Counted from the stretch's first letter, positions 42,724 through 55,934 are shown. The stretch is DNA of 64,000 nucleotides from an uncultured Eubacteriales bacterium (GCA_949296115.1 CASFNR010000018.1:1-64000); one strand, 5' to 3'. Notes: generated from the letters alone by a model not told the origin. A program made the numbers and translations.

Positions 42724-43901
42724 CGGAACCGCCTCTTGGGGGGCGCCGGCGTTTTCACCACTTCCGGTGTCAGCGTTCCATCCTCTCCCAGGCACATGGG
42801 GGCAACCGTAAAGCCGCAGAATTTGCAGATTTCGTCCAGCTTGGCCTTCTCCGGGAAATTGCTCACCAGGCTCCAGGCCACACCCTTGCGGCGCGCCCGG
42901 CCGGTGCGGCCGATGCGATGGACATAATACTCATTTTCCTCCGGGATGTCATAGTTGATGACGCAGTCCACATCGTCCACGTCGATGCCCCGGGAGGCAA
43001 TATCCGTGGCCACCAGGATTGAGACTTTCCCCTCCCGGTAGCGCTGCATGGTCTTTTCCCGCTGGCTCTGGCGGATGTCTCCGTGAAGGCAGTCACAATT
43101 CAGTCCCGCCCGCTGAAGCTCCTCCGCCAGCCGCTGGCACATATGCTTGGTATTGCAGAAAATCATGGCCCGTTCATAACCCTGGGTTCGAATCAGCCGC
43201 AGGGTAGTCTCCGCCTTTTCCAGGGGGGTGCAGGTCAGGCTGAACTGGTCAATGTCCGGCCGGTCCTCCTGCTTGGGCTCCACGGTGATCTCCACCTCGT
43301 CCCGCTGGTACATCCAGGAGACGGTCATGACCTCCTGGGAAATGGTGGCGGAAAACAATCCCAGATTCTTCCGGTTCTTCACCTTCTCAATGATCCGGGT
43401 TACATCCTTGAAAAAGCCCATGTCCAGCATCCGGTCCGCCTCATCCAGCACCACCGTCTGGATGCCGTCCAGGCGAATGGTTTTCCGGTTATAGTGGTCC
43501 ATCAGCCGTCCGGGGGTGGCCACCACAATCTGGGGCTTCCGCTCCAGCTGCTTGATTTGTCCGCCGATGCCCGCACCGCCGTAAAGCACCGCCACCCGGA
43601 TACCCTGGAAATAGGTCAGCAGGCCCCGCAGTTCATCGCCGATCTGCAGTGCCAGTTCCCGGGTGGGGGCCAGAATCAAGCCCTGCACCGTCTCCAGGGC
43701 AGGGTCAATGTGCTCAATCATGGGGATGCCGAAGGCGAAGGTCTTTCCGGTGCCGGTGGGGGCCTTGGCAATCACATCCCGCCACTGCATGAAATAGGGA
43801 ATTGCCTCCGCCTGAATGGTGGTGGGATAGCCGTAGCCCTTCTGCTCCAGGGCCTTCAGCATGGCCTGGGACAGTCCCAGACTCTCAAATGTTACATCCA
43901 T
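42720..43901 (-). CDS. DEAD-box RNA helicase
   Basis: This 393-residue ATP-dependent RNA helicase shows motifs in order: APTGTGKT (I), PTRELA (Ia), TPGRLMD (Ib), VLDEADRMLD (II), FSATIS (III), MIFCNTKHM (IV), LVATDIASRGID (V) and YVHRIGRTGRA (VI). There is only a short C-terminal tail, ending KRRFR. It probably unwinds structured RNA in ribosome assembly or mRNA turnover. It overlaps dprA by four bases and is divergent from tmk. Confidence 0.95.
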   Translation of the reverse strand: MDVTFESLGLSQAMLKALEQKGYGYPTTIQAEAIPYFMQWRDVIAKAPTGTGKTFAFGIPMIEHIDPALETVQGLILAPTRELALQIGDELRGLLTYFQGIRVAVLYGGAGIGGQIKQLERKPQIVVATPGRLMDHYNRKTIRLDGIQTVVLDEADRMLDMGFFKDVTRIIEKVKNRKNLGLFSATISQEVMTVSWMYQRDEVEITVEPKQEDRPDIDQFSLTCTPLEKAETTLRLIRTQGYERAMIFCNTKHMCQRLAEELQRAGLNCDCLHGDIRQSQREKTMQRYREGKVSILVATDIASRGIDVDDVDCVINYDIPEENEYYVHRIGRTGRARRKGVAWSLVSNFPEKAKLDEICKFCGFTVAPMCLGEDGTLTPEVVKTPAPPKRRFR

Positions 43902-44059
43902 AGTATCTTTCCTTTATTTAAAGTCACTTGGGGACATTGTAGCATCTTTTCCCCGATTTTGCAACCGGTTTCCACTGGCTCAGGCTTCATCCTTCCGGGC
44001 GGATTCCAATCCATGTCCCGGATTTTCAGAAAATTAAAATTTCCCATCTGCCCCAGCGG

Positions 44060-44088
44060 TGGACAAATTGGTGAAACTATGGTATATT
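44060..44088 (+). promoter_or_regulatory. Promoter for the tmk-mltG operon
   Basis: TGGACA and TATATT are separated by 17 bases, about 40 bases upstream of the tmk start. Confidence 0.65.
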
Positions 44089-44129
44089 GGAGGCCAAAGA
44101 TTGTCAAATCTTCAATGAAGGAGAACGCT

Positions 44130-44798
44130 ATGGGTAAACTAATCGTGCTTGAGGGCACCGACGGCTCCGGGAAATCCACCCAGTTCCGTCTGCTTACCGC
44201 CCGGCTGAAGCAGGAACAGCGGGATTTTCGGGAACTGGTATTTCCCCAGTATTCTGAGCCCAGTTCCGCACTGATCCGAATGTATCTGGACGGAGAATTC
44301 GGAACCCACCCCTCCGACGTCAACGCTTACGCCGCATCGGTTTTTTTTGCGGTGGACCGGTACGCTTCGTTCAAAAAAGTCTGGGGAGACTACTATCGCC
44401 AGGGCGGGCTGATTGTCTCCGACCGATATACCACCTCCAACGCCGTACACCAGACCTCCAAGGAGCCGGAAGCCTCCCGTCCAGCGTTCCTGGAGTGGCT
44501 GTACGACCTGGAATACAACCGGATGGGGCTGCCCCGCCCGGATCTGGTGCTTTACCTGGATGTTCCCACCGATTTTACCCAGGCGCTGATGCGCCGCCGG
44601 GAGGAAGAAACCCACACCCAGGCGGACATCCACGAGCAGGACGCCGCCTATCTGGCAACCTGCCGGGAAATCGGCCGGGCCGCCGCCAAATTCTACGGCT
44701 GGACCGTGATTGACTGCGTAAAAAACGGTCGGATGCGTACAATCGAGGACATTCATGAAGAAATTTACCGCCATGTGGCGGCCTGTCTGGAGGATTGA
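44130..44798 (+). CDS. tmk: Thymidylate kinase
   Basis: This 222-residue kinase phosphorylates dTMP to dTDP. It has the P-loop VLEGTDGSGKSTQ, LIVSDRYTTSN (DRY motif) and the lid-like RRREEETHTQADIHE. The start is the ATG at 44130 with AAGGAG upstream. The sequence around the DRY motif differs from short Tmk proteins, so it belongs to the variant type found in Clostridia. The following DJ-1 gene begins two bases after its stop. Confidence 0.88.
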   Translation: MGKLIVLEGTDGSGKSTQFRLLTARLKQEQRDFRELVFPQYSEPSSALIRMYLDGEFGTHPSDVNAYAASVFFAVDRYASFKKVWGDYYRQGGLIVSDRYTTSNAVHQTSKEPEASRPAFLEWLYDLEYNRMGLPRPDLVLYLDVPTDFTQALMRRREEETHTQADIHEQDAAYLATCREIGRAAAKFYGWTVIDCVKNGRMRTIEDIHEEIYRHVAACLED

Positions 44799-44800
44799 AT

Positions 44801-45331
44801 ATGGTTTATGTATTATTGGGAACCGGTTTTGAGGAAGTAGAAGCCATCACCCCTGTGGATCTGCTCCGGCGGGCCGGTGTTTCCGTGGCAACGGTGGGCA
44901 TCAACGGGAAGGTGGTTTATGGAAGCCACGGCATCGGCGTAGAGGCCGACCTGGAGCTGGGTCAGCTGGACCTGACGGCGCTGGACATGATCGTCCTGCC
45001 CGGCGGACTAAAAGGTGTGGCGTCCATCCGGGCCAGTCAGGCCGCCATGGAGGCAGTCCGCTTTGCCTGGGAAAACGGCAAATATACCGCCGCTATCTGC
45101 GCCGCCCCCACAGTACTGGCGGACCTGGGCATCACCCAAGGACGGAAGGCCACCTGTTACCCCGGGTTTGAACCGGATCTGGGTACCCCCTATGCCACCG
45201 ACACTGCCGCCGTTGTGGTGGACGGCAGGCTGATTACCGCCGCCTCTGCCGGCTGCGCCGTTCCCTTCGGCCTGGCCCTGGTTGCCGCACTGAAGGGCCG
45301 GGAGGTGGCAAAGCAGATTGTGATCCGATAA
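44801..45331 (+). CDS. DJ-1/PfpI family protein
   Basis: The 176-residue protein has the class I amidotransferase-like fold of the DJ-1/ThiJ/PfpI family: VLLGTGFEEVEAITPVDLLRRAG at the start, LPGGLKG, and the nucleophile Cys in AAICAAPTVLADLG. Members act as chaperones, deglycases or hydrolases; no function can be fixed here. The ATG at 44801 follows GGAGG; an ORF start six bases earlier is a TTG. Confidence 0.88.
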   Translation: MVYVLLGTGFEEVEAITPVDLLRRAGVSVATVGINGKVVYGSHGIGVEADLELGQLDLTALDMIVLPGGLKGVASIRASQAAMEAVRFAWENGKYTAAICAAPTVLADLGITQGRKATCYPGFEPDLGTPYATDTAAVVVDGRLITAASAGCAVPFGLALVAALKGREVAKQIVIR

Positions 45332-45347
45332 ACGAGAGGAGCCATTT

Positions 45348-47048
45348 ATGGACGAGAAACAGTTCCCGGATCAGGAGGATTTCCTGCCTGACTCCGAGAA
45401 GTTGCCGGAGGATTCCACCGGCCCGGCAGAGGAGGATGCAGTTTCCGCTCCCCTGCCGGATGATGAAGAAATGGAATCAGCGGAAGGAGAAATCCTGGGT
45501 TCTTTGGAAGATGCGGCAAATTCTCTTTCCGATGAGCCGGATTTTCGGGCCGCCTCCCCCTCCTTTATGGAGCGGATTCCGGAGGTGGATGGGGAAGATC
45601 CCCCGCAGACGCCTGTCCCGGAGGATGCGGCCCCGGAGCAGATGCCGCCGGAGGATGGTTCCGCCGCTGCGGAGCCGGAGATTCTGTCCCAGCCCCAGGT
45701 GGGCGACGAAATCACCCCGGACGAAAACGCCATGAATTTCCACGGCATGCTGGGCCACGGTGAGGAGGAACCCCCCTTTGACATGGACCTGCTGAAAGAC
45801 CTGGGTCTGTCGGAGGAACCGGAGCCGGAAGCTCCCGCAGACGATTCCGCCGACCAGGAATACCGGGACAACGGGCAGGATTTTGACGCCATGCTCAACG
45901 CCCCCCCTCCGGAGCCGGAACCCCAGCCCCGGCAGCGCCCTGTGCGGAAGGGCCGGCCGAAACGGAAAAAAGGCGAGGGGCTGCTGGGCATTCCCAACAT
46001 TCTGGTCACCGTTGTGTGGCTGGCCCTGATTCTGGCCATCGGCGTGACGGCAGGGCGGATGCTCTGGGTCTGTGCATCGGATGTGCTTGCCTTTGGCCGG
46101 GAGGACCGGGTGGTTACCATCACCATCTACGAGTCGGACACCATGGACGACATCGTTGAAAAACTCTACAGCAACGGACTGATCCGCTACCGGAGCCTGT
46201 TCCAGTTCTACGCCTCCATCTCCGACGCAGAGGAGGACATTCAGCCCGGTATTTACGATCTGAACACCCGCTACGACTACCATGCCCTGGTCAACGGCAT
46301 GACACCCAGTTCCAGCCGGTCCGTGGTGCAGCTGACCATTCCGGAAGGCTACACCTGCCGTCAGATTTTCGCACTGCTGGAGGAAAACCGGGTCTGCACC
46401 GCTGTGGACATCGGCACCTACGCCGCCAGCGGCGAGCTGGATGACTACTGGTTCCTGGAAAATGTGCAGCGGGGCGATCAATACTGCCTGGAGGGTTTCC
46501 TGTTCCCGGATACCTACCAGTTCTACCGCAACTCCACTCCCCGGGAGGCCCTGGAAAAAATGTTGGACAACTTCGAGTTCCGGTTTGACGACGAAATGCG
46601 GGCCCAGATTGACACCCTCAACGCCAATGTCACCGGCGGCGGCTACACGGTGCGGGAGGTTGTCATCGTCGCTTCCCTGATTGAGAGAGAAGCCGCTGCG
46701 CCCTCCGAGGCCGGCAACATCGCCGGCGTGATCTACAATCGTCTGTTCCGGTGGGGCGATACGCCTGCCTACCTGAACATCGATGCAGCGCTGGTTTACG
46801 CCCAGGGCGGCGATAACGAGACCATCGACACCCAGATTGACAGCCCCTACAACACCTACACCCACACTGGTCTGACCCCCACGCCTATTGCGAACCCGGG
46901 CCTGTCCAGCCTGAAGGCTGCTCTGAGTCCGGAGACCCACAACTATTATTACTATGTGCTCAATCCCTCCACCGGAATGCACCAGTTCTCCACCACTTAC
47001 GAAGAGCACGAAGCCTACCGGGCCCAGTATGCGGCGGAGGCATCATGA
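45348..47048 (+). CDS. mltG: Endolytic murein transglycosylase MltG-like
   Basis: MltG cuts nascent peptidoglycan strands near the membrane. The 566-residue protein has a long acidic, proline-rich cytoplasmic region (1 to about 210), a basic patch, one membrane helix (about 217-240), and the YceG domain with LEGFLFPDTYQFYRN, the catalytic Glu in ASLIEREAA (about 446), NIAGVIYNRL and PYNTYTHTGLTPTPIANPG. AGAGGAG precedes the ATG. The acidic N-terminus is much longer than in E. coli MltG. It overlaps the U32 gene by four bases (ATGA). Confidence 0.93.
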   Translation: MDEKQFPDQEDFLPDSEKLPEDSTGPAEEDAVSAPLPDDEEMESAEGEILGSLEDAANSLSDEPDFRAASPSFMERIPEVDGEDPPQTPVPEDAAPEQMPPEDGSAAAEPEILSQPQVGDEITPDENAMNFHGMLGHGEEEPPFDMDLLKDLGLSEEPEPEAPADDSADQEYRDNGQDFDAMLNAPPPEPEPQPRQRPVRKGRPKRKKGEGLLGIPNILVTVVWLALILAIGVTAGRMLWVCASDVLAFGREDRVVTITIYESDTMDDIVEKLYSNGLIRYRSLFQFYASISDAEEDIQPGIYDLNTRYDYHALVNGMTPSSSRSVVQLTIPEGYTCRQIFALLEENRVCTAVDIGTYAASGELDDYWFLENVQRGDQYCLEGFLFPDTYQFYRNSTPREALEKMLDNFEFRFDDEMRAQIDTLNANVTGGGYTVREVVIVASLIEREAAAPSEAGNIAGVIYNRLFRWGDTPAYLNIDAALVYAQGGDNETIDTQIDSPYNTYTHTGLTPTPIANPGLSSLKAALSPETHNYYYYVLNPSTGMHQFSTTYEEHEAYRAQYAAEAS

Positions 47049-48262
47049 GGAAACTGGAGCTTCTGAGTCCCGCCGGGGACATGGAGCGGCTGAAGATGGC
47101 CGTTCAGTATGGTGCGGACGCAGTATATTTTGCGGGTACCAGCTTTGGGATGCGCTCCTTCGCGGGAAATTTCTCCCCGGAGGAGCTGCCCCTGGCCGTC
47201 CGGTACGCCCATGAACATGGGGTCAAATGTCACGTCACCGTGAACACCATGCCCCGCAATGAAGAGGTGGATCAGCTGCCCCCCTATCTGGAGCGGCTGG
47301 ATGACGCCGGAGTGGATGCCCTGATCGTGGCGGATCTGGGCGCCTTCCGGCTGGCCCAGCGCTACGCCCCCCGGTGCCAGCTGCATATTTCCACCCAGCA
47401 GTCCATCTCCAATTACGCCAGCGCCGCCGCCTGGTTCGACCTGGGCGCCAAGCGGGTGGTATTGGCCCGGGAGCTGAGTCTGGAGGAAATCCGGCGCATC
47501 CGGCAGAGCGTGCCCAAAGAGCTGGAAATCGAGACTTTCGGCCACGGGGCCATGTGCGTCAGCTATTCCGGCCGGTGCCTGCTGAGCAACTACATGACCG
47601 GACGGGATTCCAACCGGGGCGCCTGCGCCCAGCCCTGCCGGTATCAGTACGCCCTGATGGAAGAGAAGCGGTCCGGGGAATATTTCCCCGTTTTCGAGGA
47701 CGAAAAAGGCAGCTATATCCTCAATTCCCGGGATATGTGCATGATTGACCACCTGGACGACCTGATGGACGCCGGAGTGGACTGCATCAAGATCGAGGGC
47801 CGGGCCAAATCCGCTTACTACGCCGCCATCGTCACCGGCGCCTACCGCCACTGCATTGATGATGCTGCCGCCGGACGTCCCCTGGATCCGGTGTGGCGGG
47901 ATGAGGTGGAGCATGTTTCCCACCGGGTCTATTCTACCGGCTTCTATTTCGGCGAGCCGGGACAGTACACGGAAAGCTCCCGCTACATCCGCCAGTGGCA
48001 GATCTGTGCCAAGGTGGAATCCTGTGACGAAACCGGGCTTGCCCTGTGCAGCCTGAACAACAAATTCCGGGCGGGCGACTCCCTGGAAGTGGTGGGCCCT
48101 GACCTGCGGCCCTTCCCCATTGCCCCCACCGAGCTGTGGGACCAGGAGGGCAATCCCCTGGAGGAGCCGAAAAAGCCCCAGATGCGCTTCGCACTCCGGC
48201 TGCCCCGGCCGGTTCCCGCCGATTCCCTGATCCGAAAACAGGTGGATTTATCCGCCAAATAA
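47045..48262 (+). CDS. Peptidase U32 family protein
   Basis: The 405-residue protein resembles YrrO/TrhP, U32-family members that take part in tRNA uridine 5-hydroxylation, and collagenase-like proteases. It begins LELLSPAGDMERLKMAVQYGADAVYF, the family signature, and has the Cys-rich block with FGHGAMCVSYSGRCLLS and GACAQPCRYQY that likely holds a metal or Fe-S site. It is coupled to mltG and followed by a terminator. Confidence 0.92.
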   Translation: MRKLELLSPAGDMERLKMAVQYGADAVYFAGTSFGMRSFAGNFSPEELPLAVRYAHEHGVKCHVTVNTMPRNEEVDQLPPYLERLDDAGVDALIVADLGAFRLAQRYAPRCQLHISTQQSISNYASAAAWFDLGAKRVVLARELSLEEIRRIRQSVPKELEIETFGHGAMCVSYSGRCLLSNYMTGRDSNRGACAQPCRYQYALMEEKRSGEYFPVFEDEKGSYILNSRDMCMIDHLDDLMDAGVDCIKIEGRAKSAYYAAIVTGAYRHCIDDAAAGRPLDPVWRDEVEHVSHRVYSTGFYFGEPGQYTESSRYIRQWQICAKVESCDETGLALCSLNNKFRAGDSLEVVGPDLRPFPIAPTELWDQEGNPLEEPKKPQMRFALRLPRPVPADSLIRKQVDLSAK

Positions 48263-48267
48263 GCTGA

Positions 48268-48300
48268 AAACGGCGTATCGGTTATCCCGATACGCCGTTT
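48268..48300. terminator. Terminator between U32 and pncC genes
   Basis: AAACGGCGTATCGG and CCGATACGCCGTTT form a near-perfect stem with a short TTAT loop, followed by TTTCTTTAT. It serves both convergent genes. Confidence 0.8.
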
Positions 48301-48302
48301 CT

Positions 48303-48782
48303 TTATGCTCTTCCTGCGTTCCAGCACCGGAGCACCAATTTCAGCGCCTCCTGGACGGTCTGATTCCGGATTTCCTCCCGGCTGCCGAAAAAATGGCATT
48401 CCAGAACTTCCACTCGGGAACCATCTGCGCAGGCAATGAACACCGTCCCCACGGGATTGCCGAATTCATCCCCATCCGGTCCTGCCAGTCCCGTCACCGC
48501 AACGGACACATCCGCTTCCAGCCGCTTTCGGGCACCTATGGCCATGGCCCGGGCGGTTTCCGCCGACACCGCTCCTTTGGTTTCCAGGATTTCCTCCGGA
48601 ACCCCCAGCAGGTTGGCCTTCACCCAGTTGGTGTAGCTGATGATGCCGCCCTTGTAAACCCGGGAACTGCCGGGCACGGCAGTCAGCGCCGCCCCAATTC
48701 CCCCGCCAGTGAGACTCTCCGCCGTCACCAGGGTTTTCCCCTCCAGGGCTTTCAGCACCTCACAGCACGCTCTCGTCATCAT
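48303..48782 (-). CDS. pncC: CinA C-terminal-type nicotinamide mononucleotide deamidase
   Basis: This 159-residue protein is the stand-alone CinA C-terminal domain (PncC), which recycles NMN to NaMN. It shows VTAESLTGGGIGAALTAVPGSS, GGIISYTNWVK, AVSAETARAMA and AVTGLAGPDG. The ATG at 48782 follows AAGGTGAG within the end of thiI, overlapping it by 23 bases. Confidence 0.92.
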   Translation of the reverse strand: MMTRACCEVLKALEGKTLVTAESLTGGGIGAALTAVPGSSRVYKGGIISYTNWVKANLLGVPEEILETKGAVSAETARAMAIGARKRLEADVSVAVTGLAGPDGDEFGNPVGTVFIACADGSRVEVLECHFFGSREEIRNQTVQEALKLVLRCWNAGRA

Positions 48783-49953
48783 GGTAGCTCACCTTGATTT
48801 TTTCCACGCTGCTCAGGGCATGTTCAATCAGTGTCTGGCGGTCCAGGGCCTGCTCCGCATGGAGCACCTGGCCCAGGGTGGGCTTGGTTTTGGGATGCTT
48901 GGGGGTGAACACCGTGCAGCAGTCCTCATAGGGCAGGATGGAGGTCTCCATGGTGCCGATTTTCCGGGCAATGGTCACGATCTCCTCCTTGTCCATGCCC
49001 ACCAGCGGCATGAACACCGGTAAATCCACCGCCGCCCCGGTCACCGCCATGGCCTCCATGGTCTGGGACGCCACCTGGCCCAAGTTCTCTCCGGTAATCA
49101 GTGCGCCGCAGCCGTCCCGCAGGGCCAGCTTCTGGGAGATCTCCATCATGAACCGCCGCATAATCAAGGTGAAATATTCCTCCGGGCAGTTGTCCCGGAT
49201 GGTCTCCTGAATCTCCGTAAAGGAGACAATGTTCACGGTCATTCTCCCGGAGTACCGGGTCACCAGCCGGGCCAGTTCCACCACCTTGTCCTTAGCCAGC
49301 TGGGAGGTATAAGGATAGGAGAAGAAGTGCACCGCCTCAATCTCCACACCCCGTTTGGCGATCATGTAGGCCGCCACCGGGGAATCGATGCCGCCGGAGA
49401 GCAGCACCATGGCCCGGCCGCCTACGCCGGTGGGAAGGCCGCCCGCCCCCGGCTCCGCCGGGCCGTGGACATAGGCCGCAAAGTCCCGGACCTCCACGAA
49501 TACCGTGTAGTCGGGATTGCGCACGTCCACCCGGACAGAAGGGTGAGCATCCGCCAGCCGGCCGCCGATCTCCTGGGAGATCTGGATGGACGTCAGGGGG
49601 AAGGCTTTGTCAGAACGCTTGGATTCCACCTTGAAGGATTTGGCGCAGTCCAGGTCCTCCCCCAGATAGTTCTCCACCGCCTCAAAAATGGCGCCCATGT
49701 TCTTCTCGCAGGGGCGGCTCCGGCACAGACTCACCACACCAAAAATGGAATGGCAGGCTTCCCAGGCGCCGTCCACATCCGCTTCCTCGTCCTTGGGCTC
49801 CACATAAACGGTAGACTGCATGATATACACGTCAAAATTGCCGAACCGCTTCATCCGGCGGCGGACGTTCTGGCGCAGCCGGGCTTCAAACTGCCGCTTG
49901 TTGGCGCCCTTGAGTACAATTTCTCCCAGTTTCAGCAAAAAGATTTCCTTCAT
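48760..49953 (-). CDS. thiI: tRNA 4-thiouridine synthase ThiI
   Basis: ThiI adenylates tRNA U8 and transfers sulfur to it. The 397-residue protein has an N-terminal ferredoxin-like domain (MKEIFLLKLGEIVLKGANK), a THUMP domain (about 60-165), and an ATP-pyrophosphatase domain with the PP-loop MVLLSGGIDSPVAAYM. There is no C-terminal rhodanese domain, as usual in Clostridia and Bacillus. It forms an operon with pncC. Confidence 0.96.
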   Translation of the reverse strand: MKEIFLLKLGEIVLKGANKRQFEARLRQNVRRRMKRFGNFDVYIMQSTVYVEPKDEEADVDGAWEACHSIFGVVSLCRSRPCEKNMGAIFEAVENYLGEDLDCAKSFKVESKRSDKAFPLTSIQISQEIGGRLADAHPSVRVDVRNPDYTVFVEVRDFAAYVHGPAEPGAGGLPTGVGGRAMVLLSGGIDSPVAAYMIAKRGVEIEAVHFFSYPYTSQLAKDKVVELARLVTRYSGRMTVNIVSFTEIQETIRDNCPEEYFTLIMRRFMMEISQKLALRDGCGALITGENLGQVASQTMEAMAVTGAAVDLPVFMPLVGMDKEEIVTIARKIGTMETSILPYEDCCTVFTPKHPKTKPTLGQVLHAEQALDRQTLIEHALSSVEKIKVSYHDDESVL

Positions 49954-49985
49954 ATAATTCCCTCGTGTTCTCGAATTTTCCGGCT

Positions 49986-51500
49986 TTACCGGTTTCCCAG
50001 ATTGACCGCACGGTACTGAATTGCCTCCGCAATATGCTGGGGCTGAATTTCTTCGCTCCCATCCAGGTCCGCCACGGTGCGGGCCACCTTCAGGATGCGG
50101 TCATAGCTGCGGGCCGTCAGGCCCATGGCGTCAAACGCCTGCTGCATCAGTTGCGCACAGTCGTCATTGAGCCGGCAGAACCGGCGCATCTCCTCCGGTC
50201 CCATCCGGGCATTGCACATCCCACCGTCACCGAAGCGCTGGTTCTGCCGCTTCCGGGCGGCGTTCACCCGCTGCTTCACCGCCGCAGAGGGCTCCGCCTC
50301 CGCCCGGGTGCGCAGGTCCTCAAAATGGACTGACGGAACCTCCACCACAATGTCAATCCGGTCCAGCATCGGTCCGGAAATCCGGCCCCGGTATGCCTGC
50401 ACCGCCTGCTCCGAGCACCGGCACCGGCCGGAGGGGTCCCCATACCAGCCGCACTTGCAGGGGTTCATGGCGCATACCAGCATGCACTCGGCAGGATAGG
50501 TCACCGCCCCGGAAACCCGGGAGATGGTCACCTTTCCATCCTCCAGGGGCTGGCGCATCAGATCCAGGGTATCCTTCCGGAACTCCGGCAGTTCATCCAG
50601 GAACAGCACCCCCTTGTGGGCCAGGGAGATTTCCCCCGGCTTGGGGTTGCTGCCGCCCCCCGCCAGTCCGGCGTTGGATACCGTGTGATGGGGCGACCGG
50701 AAGGGTCTGCGGGTCACCAGAGGATGCTTTGCCGTCAGCAGACCCATGACGGAGTAAATCTGGCTGACTTCCAGGGATTCCTCCCAGGTCATGTCCGGCA
50801 GGATCGAGGGCAGCCGCTTGCTGAGCATGCTCTTGCCCGAGCCGGGGGGACCGATGAGCAGCACGTTATGACTGCCCGCCGCAGCAACCTCCAGGGCCCG
50901 TTTCACATTTTCCTGGCCCAGAACATCCTTGAAATCCAGCCCCCCTGCCGGCTCCTCCTCCGGAACCCACAGCGGCTGCTCCTCCAGCTGAATTTCGCCG
51001 TTCAGCCCTGCGGCAAGCTGGGATACCGAAGTGACCGGAATCACCGCCGGTCCCCGGGCCAGGGTGGCCTCTGCCCCGTTCTCCGCCGGGACATACAGCG
51101 TCCGGATTCCCGCCTGTTTGGCTGCCAGCGCCATGGGGAGCACCCCGGAAATGGGGCGCACCTGTCCGTCCAGGCTCACCTCGCCCAGGAAAGCGCTGTC
51201 GGACCGGGGCCGGCGGACGCTTCCCGCCGCCGCCAGAATGCTCAGCAGAATGGGCAGGTCGTACTGGCTTCCCGATTTTTTCACGGATGCGGGAGCCAGA
51301 TTGACGGTGATCCGGCTCACCGGGAAGGTCAGGCCGCTGCTTTTGGCTGCCGCCCGTACCCGGTCCCGGGCCTCCTTCACCGCCGCATCCGGCAGACCCA
51401 CAATATCGAATCCCGGCAGGCCGTTGGAAATGAAGCATTCTGCCGTTACCAGACTGCCCCGGATTCCCGAGATTCCCAGGGTTTTTACACTACAAATCAT
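49986..51500 (-). CDS. YifB/ComM-family Mg-chelatase-like AAA+ ATPase
   Basis: The 504-residue protein has an N-terminal Lon-like domain (GLPGFDIVGLPDAAVKEARDRV), the AAA+ core with Walker A LLIGPPGSGKSML and Walker B GVLFLDELPEF, and a C-terminal Mg-chelatase domain with a Cys cluster (MNPCKCGWYG, then GRCRC). ComM is known to promote branch migration during transformation. The ATG at 51500 follows AAGGAG. It faces away from the PFOR gene. Confidence 0.93.
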   Translation of the reverse strand: MICSVKTLGISGIRGSLVTAECFISNGLPGFDIVGLPDAAVKEARDRVRAAAKSSGLTFPVSRITVNLAPASVKKSGSQYDLPILLSILAAAGSVRRPRSDSAFLGEVSLDGQVRPISGVLPMALAAKQAGIRTLYVPAENGAEATLARGPAVIPVTSVSQLAAGLNGEIQLEEQPLWVPEEEPAGGLDFKDVLGQENVKRALEVAAAGSHNVLLIGPPGSGKSMLSKRLPSILPDMTWEESLEVSQIYSVMGLLTAKHPLVTRRPFRSPHHTVSNAGLAGGGSNPKPGEISLAHKGVLFLDELPEFRKDTLDLMRQPLEDGKVTISRVSGAVTYPAECMLVCAMNPCKCGWYGDPSGRCRCSEQAVQAYRGRISGPMLDRIDIVVEVPSVHFEDLRTRAEAEPSAAVKQRVNAARKRQNQRFGDGGMCNARMGPEEMRRFCRLNDDCAQLMQQAFDAMGLTARSYDRILKVARTVADLDGSEEIQPQHIAEAIQYRAVNLGNR

Positions 51501-51679
51501 CGTAGTTTCTCCTTCTGTTAGTACCCTATACTATACCGTTCTTTCAGAACCCTGTCAATGGCAAAAAGCATCCCGGCTGCAGCTTCCATTTTCTGGAATC
51601 ATTCGTCCAAGCTGAACAAATTTCCCGGAGTGAGTATGGAAAAAAGGATGATTTTTTTACAACTCTGTCGTGAAATAGC

Positions 51680-51708
51680 TTTACAAAGTGGCCCGGAGGT
51701 GATATGAT
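51680..51708 (+). promoter_or_regulatory. Promoter for the PFOR gene
   Basis: TTTACA and TATGAT are separated by 17 bases, with an extended -10 TGA before the box. It lies 41 bases upstream of the TTG start, which has AGGAGG in front. Confidence 0.7.
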
Positions 51709-51748
51709 ATATCCGACAAAAATTGAATACTTTAGGAGGTATTTCGTT

Positions 51749-55236
<3,488 letters not shown>

Positions 55237-55261
55237 TTCCGGTTTTCTCCCCATACACTTT

Positions 55262-55285
55262 CCCCGCCCCCTCCCGGGGGCGGGG
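55262..55285 (+). terminator. Terminator after PFOR
   Basis: CCCCGCCCCC and GGGGGCGGGG form a 10-bp stem with a 4-base loop, followed by TTTTCC. Confidence 0.8.
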
Positions 55286-55316
55286 TTTTCCTACCGAGTT
55301 CATTGGAGGTTTTGAA

Positions 55317-55934
55317 ATGAAAGTTCTCTTAATCAACGGAAGTCCCAAGGCCCACGGAAATACCGCCCTGGCGCTGGACGAGATGGTGTCTGTCTTTGCC
55401 GGAGAGGGCATTGAAACGGAAATTCTCCAGCCCGGAAAAGAGGCCATTCGTGGTTGTATCGCCTGCGGAAGCTGTAAGAAAACCGGAAAATGCGTTTTTG
55501 ACGATCTGGTGAACATCGCCGCCCCGAAATTCGAAGAAGCCGACGGACTGGTACTTGCAACCCCCGTTTACTACGCCTCCGCCAACGGCACCCTGATTTC
55601 CTTCCTGGATCGGCTGTTCCAGAGCGCCGGGTTTGATAAGACCATGAAGGTGGGCGCCAGCATCGCCGTGGCCCGCCGGGGCGGCTGCTCCGCCACCTTT
55701 GACGAGCTGAACAAATACTTTACCATCTCCGGCATGCCGGTGGCCTCCAGCCACTACTGGAACAGCGTCCACGGCGGCGCCCCCGGTCAGGCTGCCCAGG
55801 ATACAGAAGGACTGATCACGGTGCGCAATCTGGCCCGAAACATGGCCTTCCTGATGAAGTCCATCGCCCTGGGCAAGGAGAATTTCGGTCTGCCGGAGCT
55901 GGAAGCCAAGGTCAACACCAATTTCATCCGATAA
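55317..55934 (+). CDS. NADPH-dependent FMN reductase / iron-sulfur flavoprotein family
   Basis: The 205-residue flavodoxin-fold protein starts MKVLLINGSPKAHGNT, the FMN phosphate loop, and has CIACGSCKKTGKC, a compact Cys cluster like that of archaeal and clostridial Isf proteins. TPVYYASANGTLISFLDRLF follows, which binds FMN. It may pass electrons between ferredoxin and other acceptors. GGAGG precedes the ATG. Confidence 0.88.
   Translation: MKVLLINGSPKAHGNTALALDEMVSVFAGEGIETEILQPGKEAIRGCIACGSCKKTGKCVFDDLVNIAAPKFEEADGLVLATPVYYASANGTLISFLDRLFQSAGFDKTMKVGASIAVARRGGCSATFDELNKYFTISGMPVASSHYWNSVHGGAPGQAAQDTEGLITVRNLARNMAFLMKSIALGKENFGLPELEAKVNTNFIR

Noticed and set aside
44801..47048. Antisense frames opposite the DJ-1 and mltG genes, including 45477-47009
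   Set aside because: They are shadows of G+C-rich genes whose own products are clearly recognised.
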